A stretch of DNA of 64,000 bases from Streptomyces tubercidicus. GTDB taxonomy: Bacteria > Actinomycetota > Actinomycetes > Streptomycetales > Streptomycetaceae. Position numbers and translations under genes: made by a program. Below, piece after piece: positions 1 to 7,539 of the stretch. The stretch's first letter is position 1, and the number at the start of each line of letters is the position of its first letter. The stretch spans positions 6,944,001 to 7,008,000 of the forward strand of contig NZ_CP114205.1 of NCBI RefSeq assembly GCF_027497495.1, given 5' to 3'. The notes below the pieces were generated by a model. The model ran no database searches, was not told the origin of the DNA, and was given only the letters and a program-made list of their open reading frames with translations.

Positions 1-1259
1 CCGCCATCAGCCCCGGCTGACGGTGCGGCCACCGCTGACCTCGGCTGCACCTTCCGCTGGTCGCCCGCTGACATCGCAGAGGGCATGCCGGACGGCGTGG
101 CCGACGGGGTGACGGAAGGCGCGGAGGACGGGGTGCCGAACGGCGTGGCCGACCGATTGACGGACGGCCTGGAGGACGGGGTAACGGGCGGCGTGGAGGA
201 CCGGGTGACGGCTGGTGTGCCGGATGGCCCGCCCGCCGAGGCGACCGGAGGCGTGCCCGGCGCCACGACCGGAGCAGCGCTCGGCGCGTCGTCCCGCGAG
301 GTCGCCGACGGCATCTCGCCTCCCGAAGCCGGCGGACGAAGAGCACGCGCGGCAGCCGTCGGCATACGCGACGCACCCGGCGCCGCCGCCCGCTGCACGG
401 GGGCCGCCTCCCGGGACTCGCTAGGGGCCGCACCTCGCTTTTCCGCACGCACGGCACCCTGGCTCTCGGCACGTACGGCACCCTGGCTCTCCATACGTTC
501 GACAGCCTGGCTCTCCGCACGCGCCGTACCCTGGCTCTCCCCACGTGCCCCACGTGCCACGTCACGGCTCTGGCTACGCGAGGCATCCCGGCCCTCGGCA
601 CGCGAAGCACCCGGCGCCGCCGCCCTCTGCACAGCAGCCCCACCCCGGGTGGCGGTACCTACCGCACCCGCACCCGCACCCGGACCCGCATCAGCTCCAG
701 CCCCAGGCCCCGCACCCGCACTTCGCGCCGAACCCGAAGCCGTACCCGTACCCGAACCCGAAGCCGTACCCGCACTCGCCCCCGGCCGCACACCCACACG
801 CCGCCCCGCACTCACCCCCGGCCCGGCAGCGGAGCCCGCTCCCAGCCCAGCAGCCGACCCGGAGCCCGCCCCCGCGCCCTCCTCCAGTACCTCATCCCCC
901 CGCCCCGCCACCGGAAGGCGCAAGACCGGAAGTCCGAGATCGGCAGGACGCCCGGAGACAGGGACCAGTGCATCGCGCAGCACACCACCGGGTGCCGTGG
1001 CATGGACGTCATGCCCCAGCTCCCCGCCGAAGGAGGGGTTGCGGTGCGCGCTCAGCGACGCGGCGAAGCCGGGCTCGGCGACGGTGCGCGGCGTCGCCAG
1101 AACCCGCTGGATGGGGGGCTGGGCGGACCAGCCGCCGTCACCGCCACCACCGACCGGGCCCCCGGCAGCCGCATCCGCAGCCGCCACGGCCTCAGCCCCC
1201 TGCGCAGGCTGCGTACCCTCGGCACCCCGCGGCCTCCGCCGCCACCTGAACAACCCCAT
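1..1259 (-). CDS. Repeat-rich eCIS-linked protein, partial (C-terminus beyond window)
   Basis: An open frame runs leftward from an ATG at 1259 to the window edge without a stop, giving about 419 visible residues. It follows the DUF6760 gene by 6 bp. The N-terminal part (residues about 40-120) looks folded, with segments such as IQRVLATPRTVAEPG, PGFAASLSAHRNPSF and GELGHDV. The rest is Ala/Gly/Pro/Ser low complexity. It includes four tandem octapeptides of type GxxRAESQ (459-554) and runs of PSVTPSATP near the left edge. Streptomyces eCIS loci carry a similar low-complexity protein at this place (inference from memory), but its job is unknown. The opposite strand is also open across this stretch but shows only low complexity, so I treat it as a shadow. 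Confidence 0.7.
   Translation of the reverse strand, partial: MGLFRWRRRPRGAEGTQPAQGAEAVAAADAAAGGPVGGGGDGGWSAQPPIQRVLATPRTVAEPGFAASLSAHRNPSFGGELGHDVHATAPGGVLRDALVPVSGRPADLGLPVLRLPVAGRGDEVLEEGAGAGSGSAAGLGAGSAAGPGVSAGRRVGVRPGASAGTASGSGTGTASGSARSAGAGPGAGADAGPGAGAGAVGTATRGGAAVQRAAAPGASRAEGRDASRSQSRDVARGARGESQGTARAESQAVERMESQGAVRAESQGAVRAEKRGAAPSESREAAPVQRAAAPGASRMPTAAARALRPPASGGEMPSATSRDDAPSAAPVVAPGTPPVASAGGPSGTPAVTRSSTPPVTPSSRPSVNRSATPFGTPSSAPSVTPSATPSGMPSAMSAGDQRKVQPRSAVAAPSAGADG
459..554. repeat. 24-bp tandem repeat, four units, coding
   Basis: Four 24-bp units beginning ctggctctc start at 459, 483, 507 and 531. In the leftward frame each encodes an octapeptide: GAVRAESQ, AVERMESQ, GTARAESQ and RGARGESQ. 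The last three residues are invariant while the others vary, so the array has diverged but stayed in frame. Confidence 0.85.
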
Positions 1260-1265
1260 CCTCCG

Positions 1266-1424
1266 TCACTGCTTCCCTTCAGCCCGCTCCACCAGGGCGG
1301 CGATCTGTGACACGTACGCGCGCCGGTCGGCGTGTTCGAGGTCGAGGATGTCGTCGATGCCCCAGTGGAAGTGGTAGGCGAGATAGGCGACTTCCTCTTC
1401 GATACGCCCGGTCGCGTACGTCAC
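1266..1424 (-). CDS. DUF6760 family small eCIS protein
   Basis: This 52-residue protein starts at a GTG whose last two bases form the TGA of the preceding gene (GTGA overlap), so translation is coupled. The sequence carries EEEVAYLAYHFHWGIDDILDLEH, quoted here only as the segments EEEVAYLAYHFHW and DDILDLEH. That is the hallmark of the small DUF6760 proteins found beside phage-tail and contractile injection genes. The family is thought to act during tail/tube assembly, but its biochemical role is not established. It is easily missed because of its length. Confidence 0.88.
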   Translation of the reverse strand: MTYATGRIEEEVAYLAYHFHWGIDDILDLEHADRRAYVSQIAALVERAEGKQ

Positions 1425-1834
1425 GATTCCCCCAGGCGGCTCCCGGCCAGCTCCACTTCGAAGGGCTCCTCGCAGTGCGGGCAGGACACCGCTGCGCGCG
1501 TGTGTCCCTCCGCATTGATCTGCCGGTAGAAGTCCTGCAGAAAGGCCAGGTCGGAGGCGAACATGTTCTCCACCGTCCCGTCGTGCACGGTTGCCAGCGT
1601 CCCGAGCCGGGTGATGACCCGGCCCAGCAGCACGACCGACAGATACGCCGGGTTCTCGCGCACCCGCACATCCCGCAGCGGAATCAGTTCATCCCGTGCC
1701 GTCGCGAGCCGCATCGCGCCGTTTCGGTGCACGGTGCCGGACTCGTCCACGAATCCGCGCGGCAACTCGAACTCGAATTCCGTACGCAGCGGCTCGCGTT
1801 GCTGTTGCGCCCCCGCCGGGCCTTCGCGCCGCAT
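1421..1834 (-). CDS. Phage-tail-assembly-type eCIS protein with CxxC motif
   Basis: This 137-residue protein has an ATG that overlaps the stop of the inner tube gene (TAATG). Recognisable segments are RTEFEFELPRGFVDE, ARDELIPLRDVRV, NPAYLSVVLLGRVITRLG and VENMFASDLAFLQDFYRQIN. A late SCPHCEEPFEVEL looks like half of a zinc knuckle. These match the conserved protein that follows the tube gene in Streptomyces eCIS loci and in many contractile tails. The likely role is assembly of tube or baseplate. The stop overlaps the DUF6760 start, giving a tightly coupled tube / this gene / DUF6760 order. Confidence 0.82.
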   Translation of the reverse strand: MRREGPAGAQQQREPLRTEFEFELPRGFVDESGTVHRNGAMRLATARDELIPLRDVRVRENPAYLSVVLLGRVITRLGTLATVHDGTVENMFASDLAFLQDFYRQINAEGHTRAAVSCPHCEEPFEVELAGSRLGES

Positions 1835-2277
1835 TACTCGATGACCAGCTCTTCGAAGACGATGGTGACCTGCTCGGTCAGCGCGGCGGCGTCGCCCGCC
1901 TTGACCCCGCTGGTCTCGACCTTGCTGCACCACGCATTGCGCATGTTGTAACGCTTCACGGGGTTGTTCTGGTAGTCCATCATCATGATGGTGGCGTTCT
2001 TACGGGCCGAACCCATATCGCCCGCAATGGACTTGTTGATCCACTCGCTGAACGCACCGCTCTGCGTCATACCGCGGGTCACGGTGCATTCGCCGGCCTT
2101 CTTCGTGCCGGGCATCTTCTTCACGACGGGCTTGCCGTCCGCCGAGACCTGCTGGTATTCGATGACGTCCTGCTCCATGGTCAGACCGCTGACCTCCTGC
2201 AGGTATTCGACCATCACGCCGTCGATCTGCAGGCCGAAATTGTGTGAGGTGAGGGCATCACCGGGCTGAAGGGACAA
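1834..2277 (-). CDS. eCIS inner tube protein (gp19/Hcp-like)
   Basis: This 147-residue tube subunit is of the T4 gp19/Hcp type and would stack as hexamers inside the sheath to form the injected tube. Diagnostic segments are NFGLQIDGVMVEYLQEVSGL near the N-terminus, SGAFSEWINKSI in the middle and VTIVFEELVIE at the end. The start appears to be a TTG at 2277, preceded by AGGAG nine bases upstream; no better ATG or GTG sits at the family N-terminus. It lies 82 bp downstream of the sheath gene, the usual sheath-tube order. Confidence 0.93.
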   Translation of the reverse strand: MSLQPGDALTSHNFGLQIDGVMVEYLQEVSGLTMEQDVIEYQQVSADGKPVVKKMPGTKKAGECTVTRGMTQSGAFSEWINKSIAGDMGSARKNATIMMMDYQNNPVKRYNMRNAWCSKVETSGVKAGDAAALTEQVTIVFEELVIE

Positions 2278-2359
2278 GGTGGTTCACTCCTGTGGTGAGA
2301 AGAAAAAGGGTGACGGATGAGAGGGAGGACGGGGCGATGCGCCCGGCCGTGGCTGTGCT

Positions 2360-3937
2360 TTACTCCTCCAGCTCACCGCCGCCGCCCGAGAACTGGGCCA
2401 GCCGGAAGACCACGAATTCGGCGGGCTTGACCGGCGCGATGCCGATCTCACACACGACCCGGCCGAGGTCGACGGACTCGACAGGGTTGGTCTCCGCGTC
2501 ACACTTCACATAGAACGCGTCCTCGGGCCGCTGCCCGAAGAGCGCGCCCGAGCGCCACTCATTCACCAGGAACGCCGAGATGTTGCGCCGGATACGGGCC
2601 CACAGCGCCTGGTCGTTCGGCTCGAACACCACCCACTGGGTGCCGATGAGAATCGACTCCTCCAGGTAGTTGAAGTAGCGCCGCACGTTCAGGTAGCGCC
2701 AGGCCGGATCGGAGGCCATGGTCCGTGCGCCCCACACCCGGATTCCGCGTCCGGGGAAGGCCCGGATGCAGTTCACGCCGACCGGGTTGAGCAGATCCTG
2801 CTCGCCGCGGGTGATCTGCAGCTCCAGGTCGATGGCGCCGCGGACGATCTCATTGGCCGGGGCCTTGTGGACGCCGCGCTCGGAGTCGTTACGGGCCCAG
2901 ACGCCGGCCATGTGCCCGGACGGCGGGATGGTGCGGGTCTGGCCGGTGGCCGGGTCGAATGCCTTGATCCACGGGTAGTAGAGCGCGGCGTAGCGGGAGT
3001 CGTAGCCGGCGACCTCCTGGCGCCACTTACGGATGTCGCGGGCGTTGAGCGCCGGCGGCGGGTCCAGGATCGCCATCCGGTCGCCCATCAGCTCACAGTG
3101 CGCGACCAGGCCCAGCTGGACGGCCTTGACCTGCTCCAGGTCGATCAGGCCCTGCTGGTAGGCGGCCATCAGGTCGGGTGCGGCCACCATGTTGACCTCG
3201 TCGAGCGCCTCCAGGCCGCCGAAGCCGGTGCGGTCGGCGGAGTCGCCGATGAACTGGCCGGACGCGATCCGGTCGACGGTGCCGTTCCCGGCGGGGGCGG
3301 CGGGCGCCGCGGTGGGCGGGGCCAGCGTGATGTTCTGGGCGTCCGGCTTCGTCAACTGCGCGGCCGGGACGGCCTCTTCGATGACGATCGTCTTGGAGCG
3401 CTGCTTCACCTGGGAGACGACGTAGTTCCGCGAGCTCTTCTTCGCGCTGACGTCGAAGCTCTCGACGACCTTGTCGCCGTCCTTGACGACCAGCTTGAAC
3501 CGGTCGGTGCTGCCCTCGCCCTCGACGTCCTGCACCTCGACGGTGAGCGCCCCGCCGCCGGCGGAACCGGCCGTGATCGCCGAGACCCGGAAGGCGCCGA
3601 GCGCGGCCGGCTCCCCGGCCGTCAGTGCCCTGGGCGCCTCCGGGGCGGCGGCGGTCTGCGACTCCCCGTCGCCCGTCCCGCCGACCCGTACGACATACGC
3701 GGCCGTGCCGCCGTTGTTGAAGAACCCGTAGACGGAGTGCGCGAGGTAGTACCCGTCCGTGAACTCCCCGAAGGCGGCCACGTACTGGGACCAGTTCGTC
3801 ACCAGGGTCGGCTCATTCAGCGGACCGGTGGGAGCGAGACCGACAAAGGCCGCCACCGACGTCCCGACCCCTTCAATGGGCCGCGATCCGCTGGCGACTT
3901 CCTCGACATAGACGCCGGGGGACAGGTAGGTGGGCAT
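2360..3937 (-). CDS. eCIS contractile tail sheath protein
   Basis: This 525-residue protein opens with MPTYLSPGVYVEEVASGSRP, the classic sheath N-terminus that donates the linking arm, and continues with SVAAFVGLAPTGPLNEP. The conserved C-terminal third includes DPAWRYLNVRRYFNYLEESI, QWVVFEPNDQALWARIRRNI and FYVKCDAETNP. It should polymerise around the inner tube and contract to fire it. A variable inserted domain (about residues 125-225, rich in Ala and charged residues) is expected to lie on the sheath surface. It starts at ATG 3937 with GGGAG upstream. The cargo-type genes lie immediately upstream on the same strand. Confidence 0.95.
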   Translation of the reverse strand: MPTYLSPGVYVEEVASGSRPIEGVGTSVAAFVGLAPTGPLNEPTLVTNWSQYVAAFGEFTDGYYLAHSVYGFFNNGGTAAYVVRVGGTGDGESQTAAAPEAPRALTAGEPAALGAFRVSAITAGSAGGGALTVEVQDVEGEGSTDRFKLVVKDGDKVVESFDVSAKKSSRNYVVSQVKQRSKTIVIEEAVPAAQLTKPDAQNITLAPPTAAPAAPAGNGTVDRIASGQFIGDSADRTGFGGLEALDEVNMVAAPDLMAAYQQGLIDLEQVKAVQLGLVAHCELMGDRMAILDPPPALNARDIRKWRQEVAGYDSRYAALYYPWIKAFDPATGQTRTIPPSGHMAGVWARNDSERGVHKAPANEIVRGAIDLELQITRGEQDLLNPVGVNCIRAFPGRGIRVWGARTMASDPAWRYLNVRRYFNYLEESILIGTQWVVFEPNDQALWARIRRNISAFLVNEWRSGALFGQRPEDAFYVKCDAETNPVESVDLGRVVCEIGIAPVKPAEFVVFRLAQFSGGGGELEE

Positions 3938-4057
3938 GTTCTGTTACTCCCTGGATATGCGAACTGGCCGGTTCGGTGGTTTCTGGTGTGGTGTGCCGGT
4001 GATGAAGAGAACAGGAGATCGGAGGAGGGAAGAGAAGGGCATTGCTGGTGATGCGGG

Positions 4058-5845
4058 TCAGGGCATCTGGTACTCGAAGGTGGCGGTGAAGGAGCTCATC
4101 GAGGTGGCCGCGATCTTGTCGCACCCCTTGTAGAACTCCTCCGCATCGCTCGGGTCGAAGCCGTTGACGGAGACCAGCTGAGCGAGTGCCTGGTACTCGT
4201 TCAGCGCTCGTTTCTTGAAGTCGCCGTCTTCCTGGTCCACATCCGGATCACGGTGGAATTGCGAGTCCTTGGAGCCGCCGGTGGCGGAATTCCCCTTGGC
4301 CTTGGCGAAGATGGCGTATCTGTTGAGTGCCTCGTGCAGGCTCTTGGATTCGCCGCTGACGACCTGGTTGAAGGCGGCGATGGCCACCGTCGGGTTGGCC
4401 GCGGCACGGCGGAATTCGGCGCCCTGGATGATGGCGACAATCTTCGCGCAGTACTTACGCCCGTCCTCGCTCATGCCCTCGAAGTCGTATCCCGGCTCGG
4501 TCAGGGCCCGGATGAAGTGCTTGGCGAGTTCCTTGTCGGACAGGCCGGTACTGTTCCCGGCGCGTTCGAAAAGTACGTCGTACTCGCCTTCCTGCGGGCC
4601 GCCCAGGACAAAGTTTCCGGTATGGCCGATGGAGTAGGCGTTTCCGGTCGGCTTATGGGTGAACGGGTTCACCATCTTCTGGCGGTTGCGGAACCCGTCC
4701 AGATCCTGTTCCGTCCCGCGCGAGGAGAGCCGTCGGCGGACCTCGGCGAGGCGGTGGATCTGCTCCTTCTCGGAGAGCTTCACTTCCTGCTGATCCGGGT
4801 CCGGCGAACCGGTCCTGATCGCGGTGGGAACCACCGGCGGAAGGTCGGCCGCCGCTGCCTCCCGGACCCGCCGCTCGGCGAAGTCCAGCAGCTCCTCGTA
4901 CGACCCCCATCGGCCGAGGTCCCGCTCATCGCTCGCCATCCTGACGAGTTCGTCCCGGACCTTGGCCTTGAACGCGTCGTCCCACCGGGCGTGGCGTGCC
5001 TTGCCCTTGGCGATAAGGGCGTCGACGGGGAGGACATCGTCAGCGGCCTTGACGGTCTTGTTCGCCATCTTGTAAGTCCGCTGGACGGGACGGTCCCCGC
5101 CCGTCGTGGCGCCGTGCTCCGGGGCGTACGCGGTATCGGCGGCCGCGCGCTGCACGTCAGCGGTATCGGCTGCTGCACGCTGCACATCTTCCGTGTCGGC
5201 CGCACGCTGCACACTCGCCGAGAGTGCCCGGCTGGCGTTCGCCTCCGCCTCCCGCTCGAAGCGGTCGGACGGATCGCTGACCTTCGTCCCGTCGCCGCGG
5301 TCCGTGCCCGCGACCGGGCCGTTGCGCTGCTGGATGACGTGGGTCAGCTCGTGCGCGAGCATATGGCGGCCCGCCGCGGAGGAGGTGTTGTAGCGGCCGC
5401 GCTGGAAGACGATATGCGAACCGGACGTGTACGCATGGGCATTGACGGACTCGGCCGAGGTGTGCGCGGAGGTGTCGGTGTGGACGCGTACATCGGAGAA
5501 GTCCGCGCCGAGGCGGCTCTCCATATCGGCCCGGACCGGCTCGTCGAGCGGGCGGCCGGGTGCGCGCAGCACCTCGTGGACGGCCGAGCGCTGCACGCTG
5601 GAGGGTGCGGTGTGTCCGCAGCCCGCGCTGTGCCGGTGCTGCTCCTGATCGGCCATGGCGGCCGAGAACGCCGCGTTGCCCACGGCCCGTTGGAGGGCGG
5701 CGGCCGCGGCCGGGGTGAGGCGCTCGGCCCCGCCGGCCGCCGCCTGGCGGGCCGCTTCGGATGCGGGGGAGGAGGCGGTACGGGCGGCGCGGGCCGCCCC
5801 CGGGCGTTCGCTCCCCGAGCCGGGCTGCTGCTCCTGTGCCCGCAC
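4058..5845 (-). CDS. DUF4157 metallopeptidase-like eCIS cargo candidate
   Basis: This 595-residue protein starts at GTG 5845, with GGAGG six bases upstream. Near the N-terminus is LQRAVGNAAF (residues 51-60), a motif common in eCIS-linked DUF4157 proteins. The DUF4157 domain covers about 85-205: LGADFSDVRVHTD, then the zinc motif HELTH (165-169), then FEREAE. Three tandem VQRAADT-type units (about 213-240) link it to a C-terminal region of roughly 330 residues. I do not recognise that region; it includes GRKYCAKIVAIIQGAEF and ends FTATFEYQMP. DUF4157 proteins are often carried or processed with eCIS particles, so this is a candidate effector with an unknown toxic or signalling C-terminal domain. 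Confidence 0.8.
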   Translation of the reverse strand: MRAQEQQPGSGSERPGAARAARTASSPASEAARQAAAGGAERLTPAAAAALQRAVGNAAFSAAMADQEQHRHSAGCGHTAPSSVQRSAVHEVLRAPGRPLDEPVRADMESRLGADFSDVRVHTDTSAHTSAESVNAHAYTSGSHIVFQRGRYNTSSAAGRHMLAHELTHVIQQRNGPVAGTDRGDGTKVSDPSDRFEREAEANASRALSASVQRAADTEDVQRAAADTADVQRAAADTAYAPEHGATTGGDRPVQRTYKMANKTVKAADDVLPVDALIAKGKARHARWDDAFKAKVRDELVRMASDERDLGRWGSYEELLDFAERRVREAAAADLPPVVPTAIRTGSPDPDQQEVKLSEKEQIHRLAEVRRRLSSRGTEQDLDGFRNRQKMVNPFTHKPTGNAYSIGHTGNFVLGGPQEGEYDVLFERAGNSTGLSDKELAKHFIRALTEPGYDFEGMSEDGRKYCAKIVAIIQGAEFRRAAANPTVAIAAFNQVVSGESKSLHEALNRYAIFAKAKGNSATGGSKDSQFHRDPDVDQEDGDFKKRALNEYQALAQLVSVNGFDPSDAEEFYKGCDKIAATSMSSFTATFEYQMP

Positions 5846-6017
5846 GACGTTCCTCCCCCATCACCCTGCTGACCGCTCCCGGCCATTGCTGATCACTGCT
5901 GCTGTGCTGCCTGCTGCTACTGCTTCTGCGCCCTACGCTTTCGACCTTGGCCTACGGGCGGGCACGGCTGTAGAGACGAACGGGCGCCGTCGAGGGCAGA
6001 GCGCGCTGCCCGTTCGG

Positions 6018-7232
6018 TCATGTGGCAGGCGCCGACCGCTCCGCGTATGCCTGGTTCTGGGCGCGGATGACGGTGTCGAAGGACTGGTCGGTCCCGGCCC
6101 GGCCGTACAGCGCGAAGTAGCCGAGGGACTTGCCGTGCTGCACTGCACTGGTGCGGTCGGCGGCGGCCTCGTACGTGAGGCTGTCGGGGCCGTCGCGCAG
6201 GATGACGGCGGCGAAGTGGTTCGCCCAGCCGTCCGGGGCCGCGCCGGTCAGATCGACGAAGTGGTTCTCACCGACGGCGGGCGCGTCCCGTCGCACGCTG
6301 AGGCCGCCGTCCGCCGGTCTGCCGATGAGCTGGGCCGCCGCTGCCTGGCAGTCGTTGGGGAGCGTGATGAGCAGCTCGTGCACCTGGGCCTCCTGGTTCT
6401 CGACGGCGGGGAGACCGGCGAGGAACTCCGAGGTCAGGCCCGGCATGAGGACGGCGAGGTCGGTCAGCCCCTCCCGGCCGGTGCGTTCGGGGTAGGGGAA
6501 CCGCGCGGCGACCCAGCCGCCGCCCATCGTGGCCACCGCCAGCTTCATCGCTTCGGCCCGCAGACCGTCGACGGTGGCGCTGCGCGGTTCGGCCCGCGCC
6601 TTGAGCGCCGTCACGATGCGCTGGGTGAGGTTGACGAGCTGCCGTACTTCCGGCGGGTCGGTCAGGGACTTCAGGTAGGCGGCACGCTTGTCCTCGCGCT
6701 CGGCCGCGGTGTCCCCGCGTACCGGCTCATGACCGGCCCCCTCCGGGTTCCGGCCGGCGGCCCGTACGGCGGCATCGGCCCTGGCCGTGTCCTTGTACAC
6801 GGGCAGCACCCGGTACAGGGTGCGGTCACCGACCTGCACCGCCGCCCCGCGCTCCAGGGTGATCGGCACCCGGTCCTGGGCGTCAAGGCTGTGCGCGGCG
6901 GCGGTGATCAAGTCCGCGTCGGCGTATGCCTCCTGCCGGCCCCGGATGGCGATGGCTCCGTGTGCGGAGACCTTGTCGAAACCGTGGGCGGCCTCTCCCT
7001 CGGCGTACCGCTGTATGTGCTGGTGCTGGTGCTGGGGTTCTCTGGCCTGCTCCGGCGACGGTGCCAGCGCGCGGGCGACCGCGGCATTGCCCGCCGTCCG
7101 TTGGAGGGTGCGCAGCGCCTCCGGCCCATGGGTGGACAGGGCTGAGGAGGGGATGCGCGGGCGCTCGGGTCCGCGGGGCGCGGTGCGTGGCGCCGACTCC
7201 CCTCCCGTGGCCCGCCGTTCGTGTGCGTGCAC
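6018..7232 (-). CDS. Putative eCIS effector with papain-like Cys/His C-terminus
   Basis: The protein has 404 residues if it starts at GTG 7232. That start has GGAG five bases upstream and gives an N-terminus, HAHERR, aligning with RAQEQQ of the DUF4157 neighbour. LQRTAGNAAVARAL lies at 43-56. The middle is unrecognised. Near the C-terminus, LPNDCQAAAAQLIG (Cys295) is followed by WANHFAAVILRDG (His339), then DSLTYEAAAD and a closing YFALYGRAGTDQSF. A helix-starting Cys, a strand-borne His and a following acidic/polar residue are what papain-like peptidases and related toxins show. Enzyme class is inference, and no database match was checked. It may be a second cargo of the injection system. 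Confidence 0.62.
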   Translation of the reverse strand: MHAHERRATGGESAPRTAPRGPERPRIPSSALSTHGPEALRTLQRTAGNAAVARALAPSPEQAREPQHQHQHIQRYAEGEAAHGFDKVSAHGAIAIRGRQEAYADADLITAAAHSLDAQDRVPITLERGAAVQVGDRTLYRVLPVYKDTARADAAVRAAGRNPEGAGHEPVRGDTAAEREDKRAAYLKSLTDPPEVRQLVNLTQRIVTALKARAEPRSATVDGLRAEAMKLAVATMGGGWVAARFPYPERTGREGLTDLAVLMPGLTSEFLAGLPAVENQEAQVHELLITLPNDCQAAAAQLIGRPADGGLSVRRDAPAVGENHFVDLTGAAPDGWANHFAAVILRDGPDSLTYEAAADRTSAVQHGKSLGYFALYGRAGTDQSFDTVIRAQNQAYAERSAPAT

Positions 7233-7539
7233 GAGGGCTCCGTTCTGGCGGCCGGTGGTCCGTCTGGTCCGTGGGGCACGGCCCCCAGTGCCGATTTTCG
7301 GCCGCAGCGCCGATTGCCTCCAGAGCCGGAAGGGGGTCCGAACGGGCAGCACGGTTGCCCTGCCGGACACCGATGAACGCTGGTGAATGCTGGTGAATAC
7401 CGGAATGGAGCCTTGTCGGCCGGAGAAAGAGGCGGGAATTGCCGTTGGGCCAGTATCAGCCGTTTTCCTGAAATTGCTGTCCGCATGCTGGGCTACTTTT
7501 GGTACGGCCGGAACATCAGCGCTGGTCCGAAGGGGTGGC
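7233..7539. other. Divergent intergenic region between effector and SARP genes
   Basis: About 300 bp separate the leftward effector gene from the rightward SARP regulator, assuming the later starts chosen here. Both reading frames remain open through parts of it, so either gene could start earlier. It is the only place where promoters for the sheath-effector side and for the regulator could lie back to back. No clear -10/-35 pair or operator was seen. Confidence 0.4.

Noticed and set aside
85..1377. Long rightward open frame over the left edge
   Set aside because: It is Ala/Pro/Arg low complexity with no ribosome site or family motif. The opposite frame is coupled to the eCIS genes and has recognisable segments.
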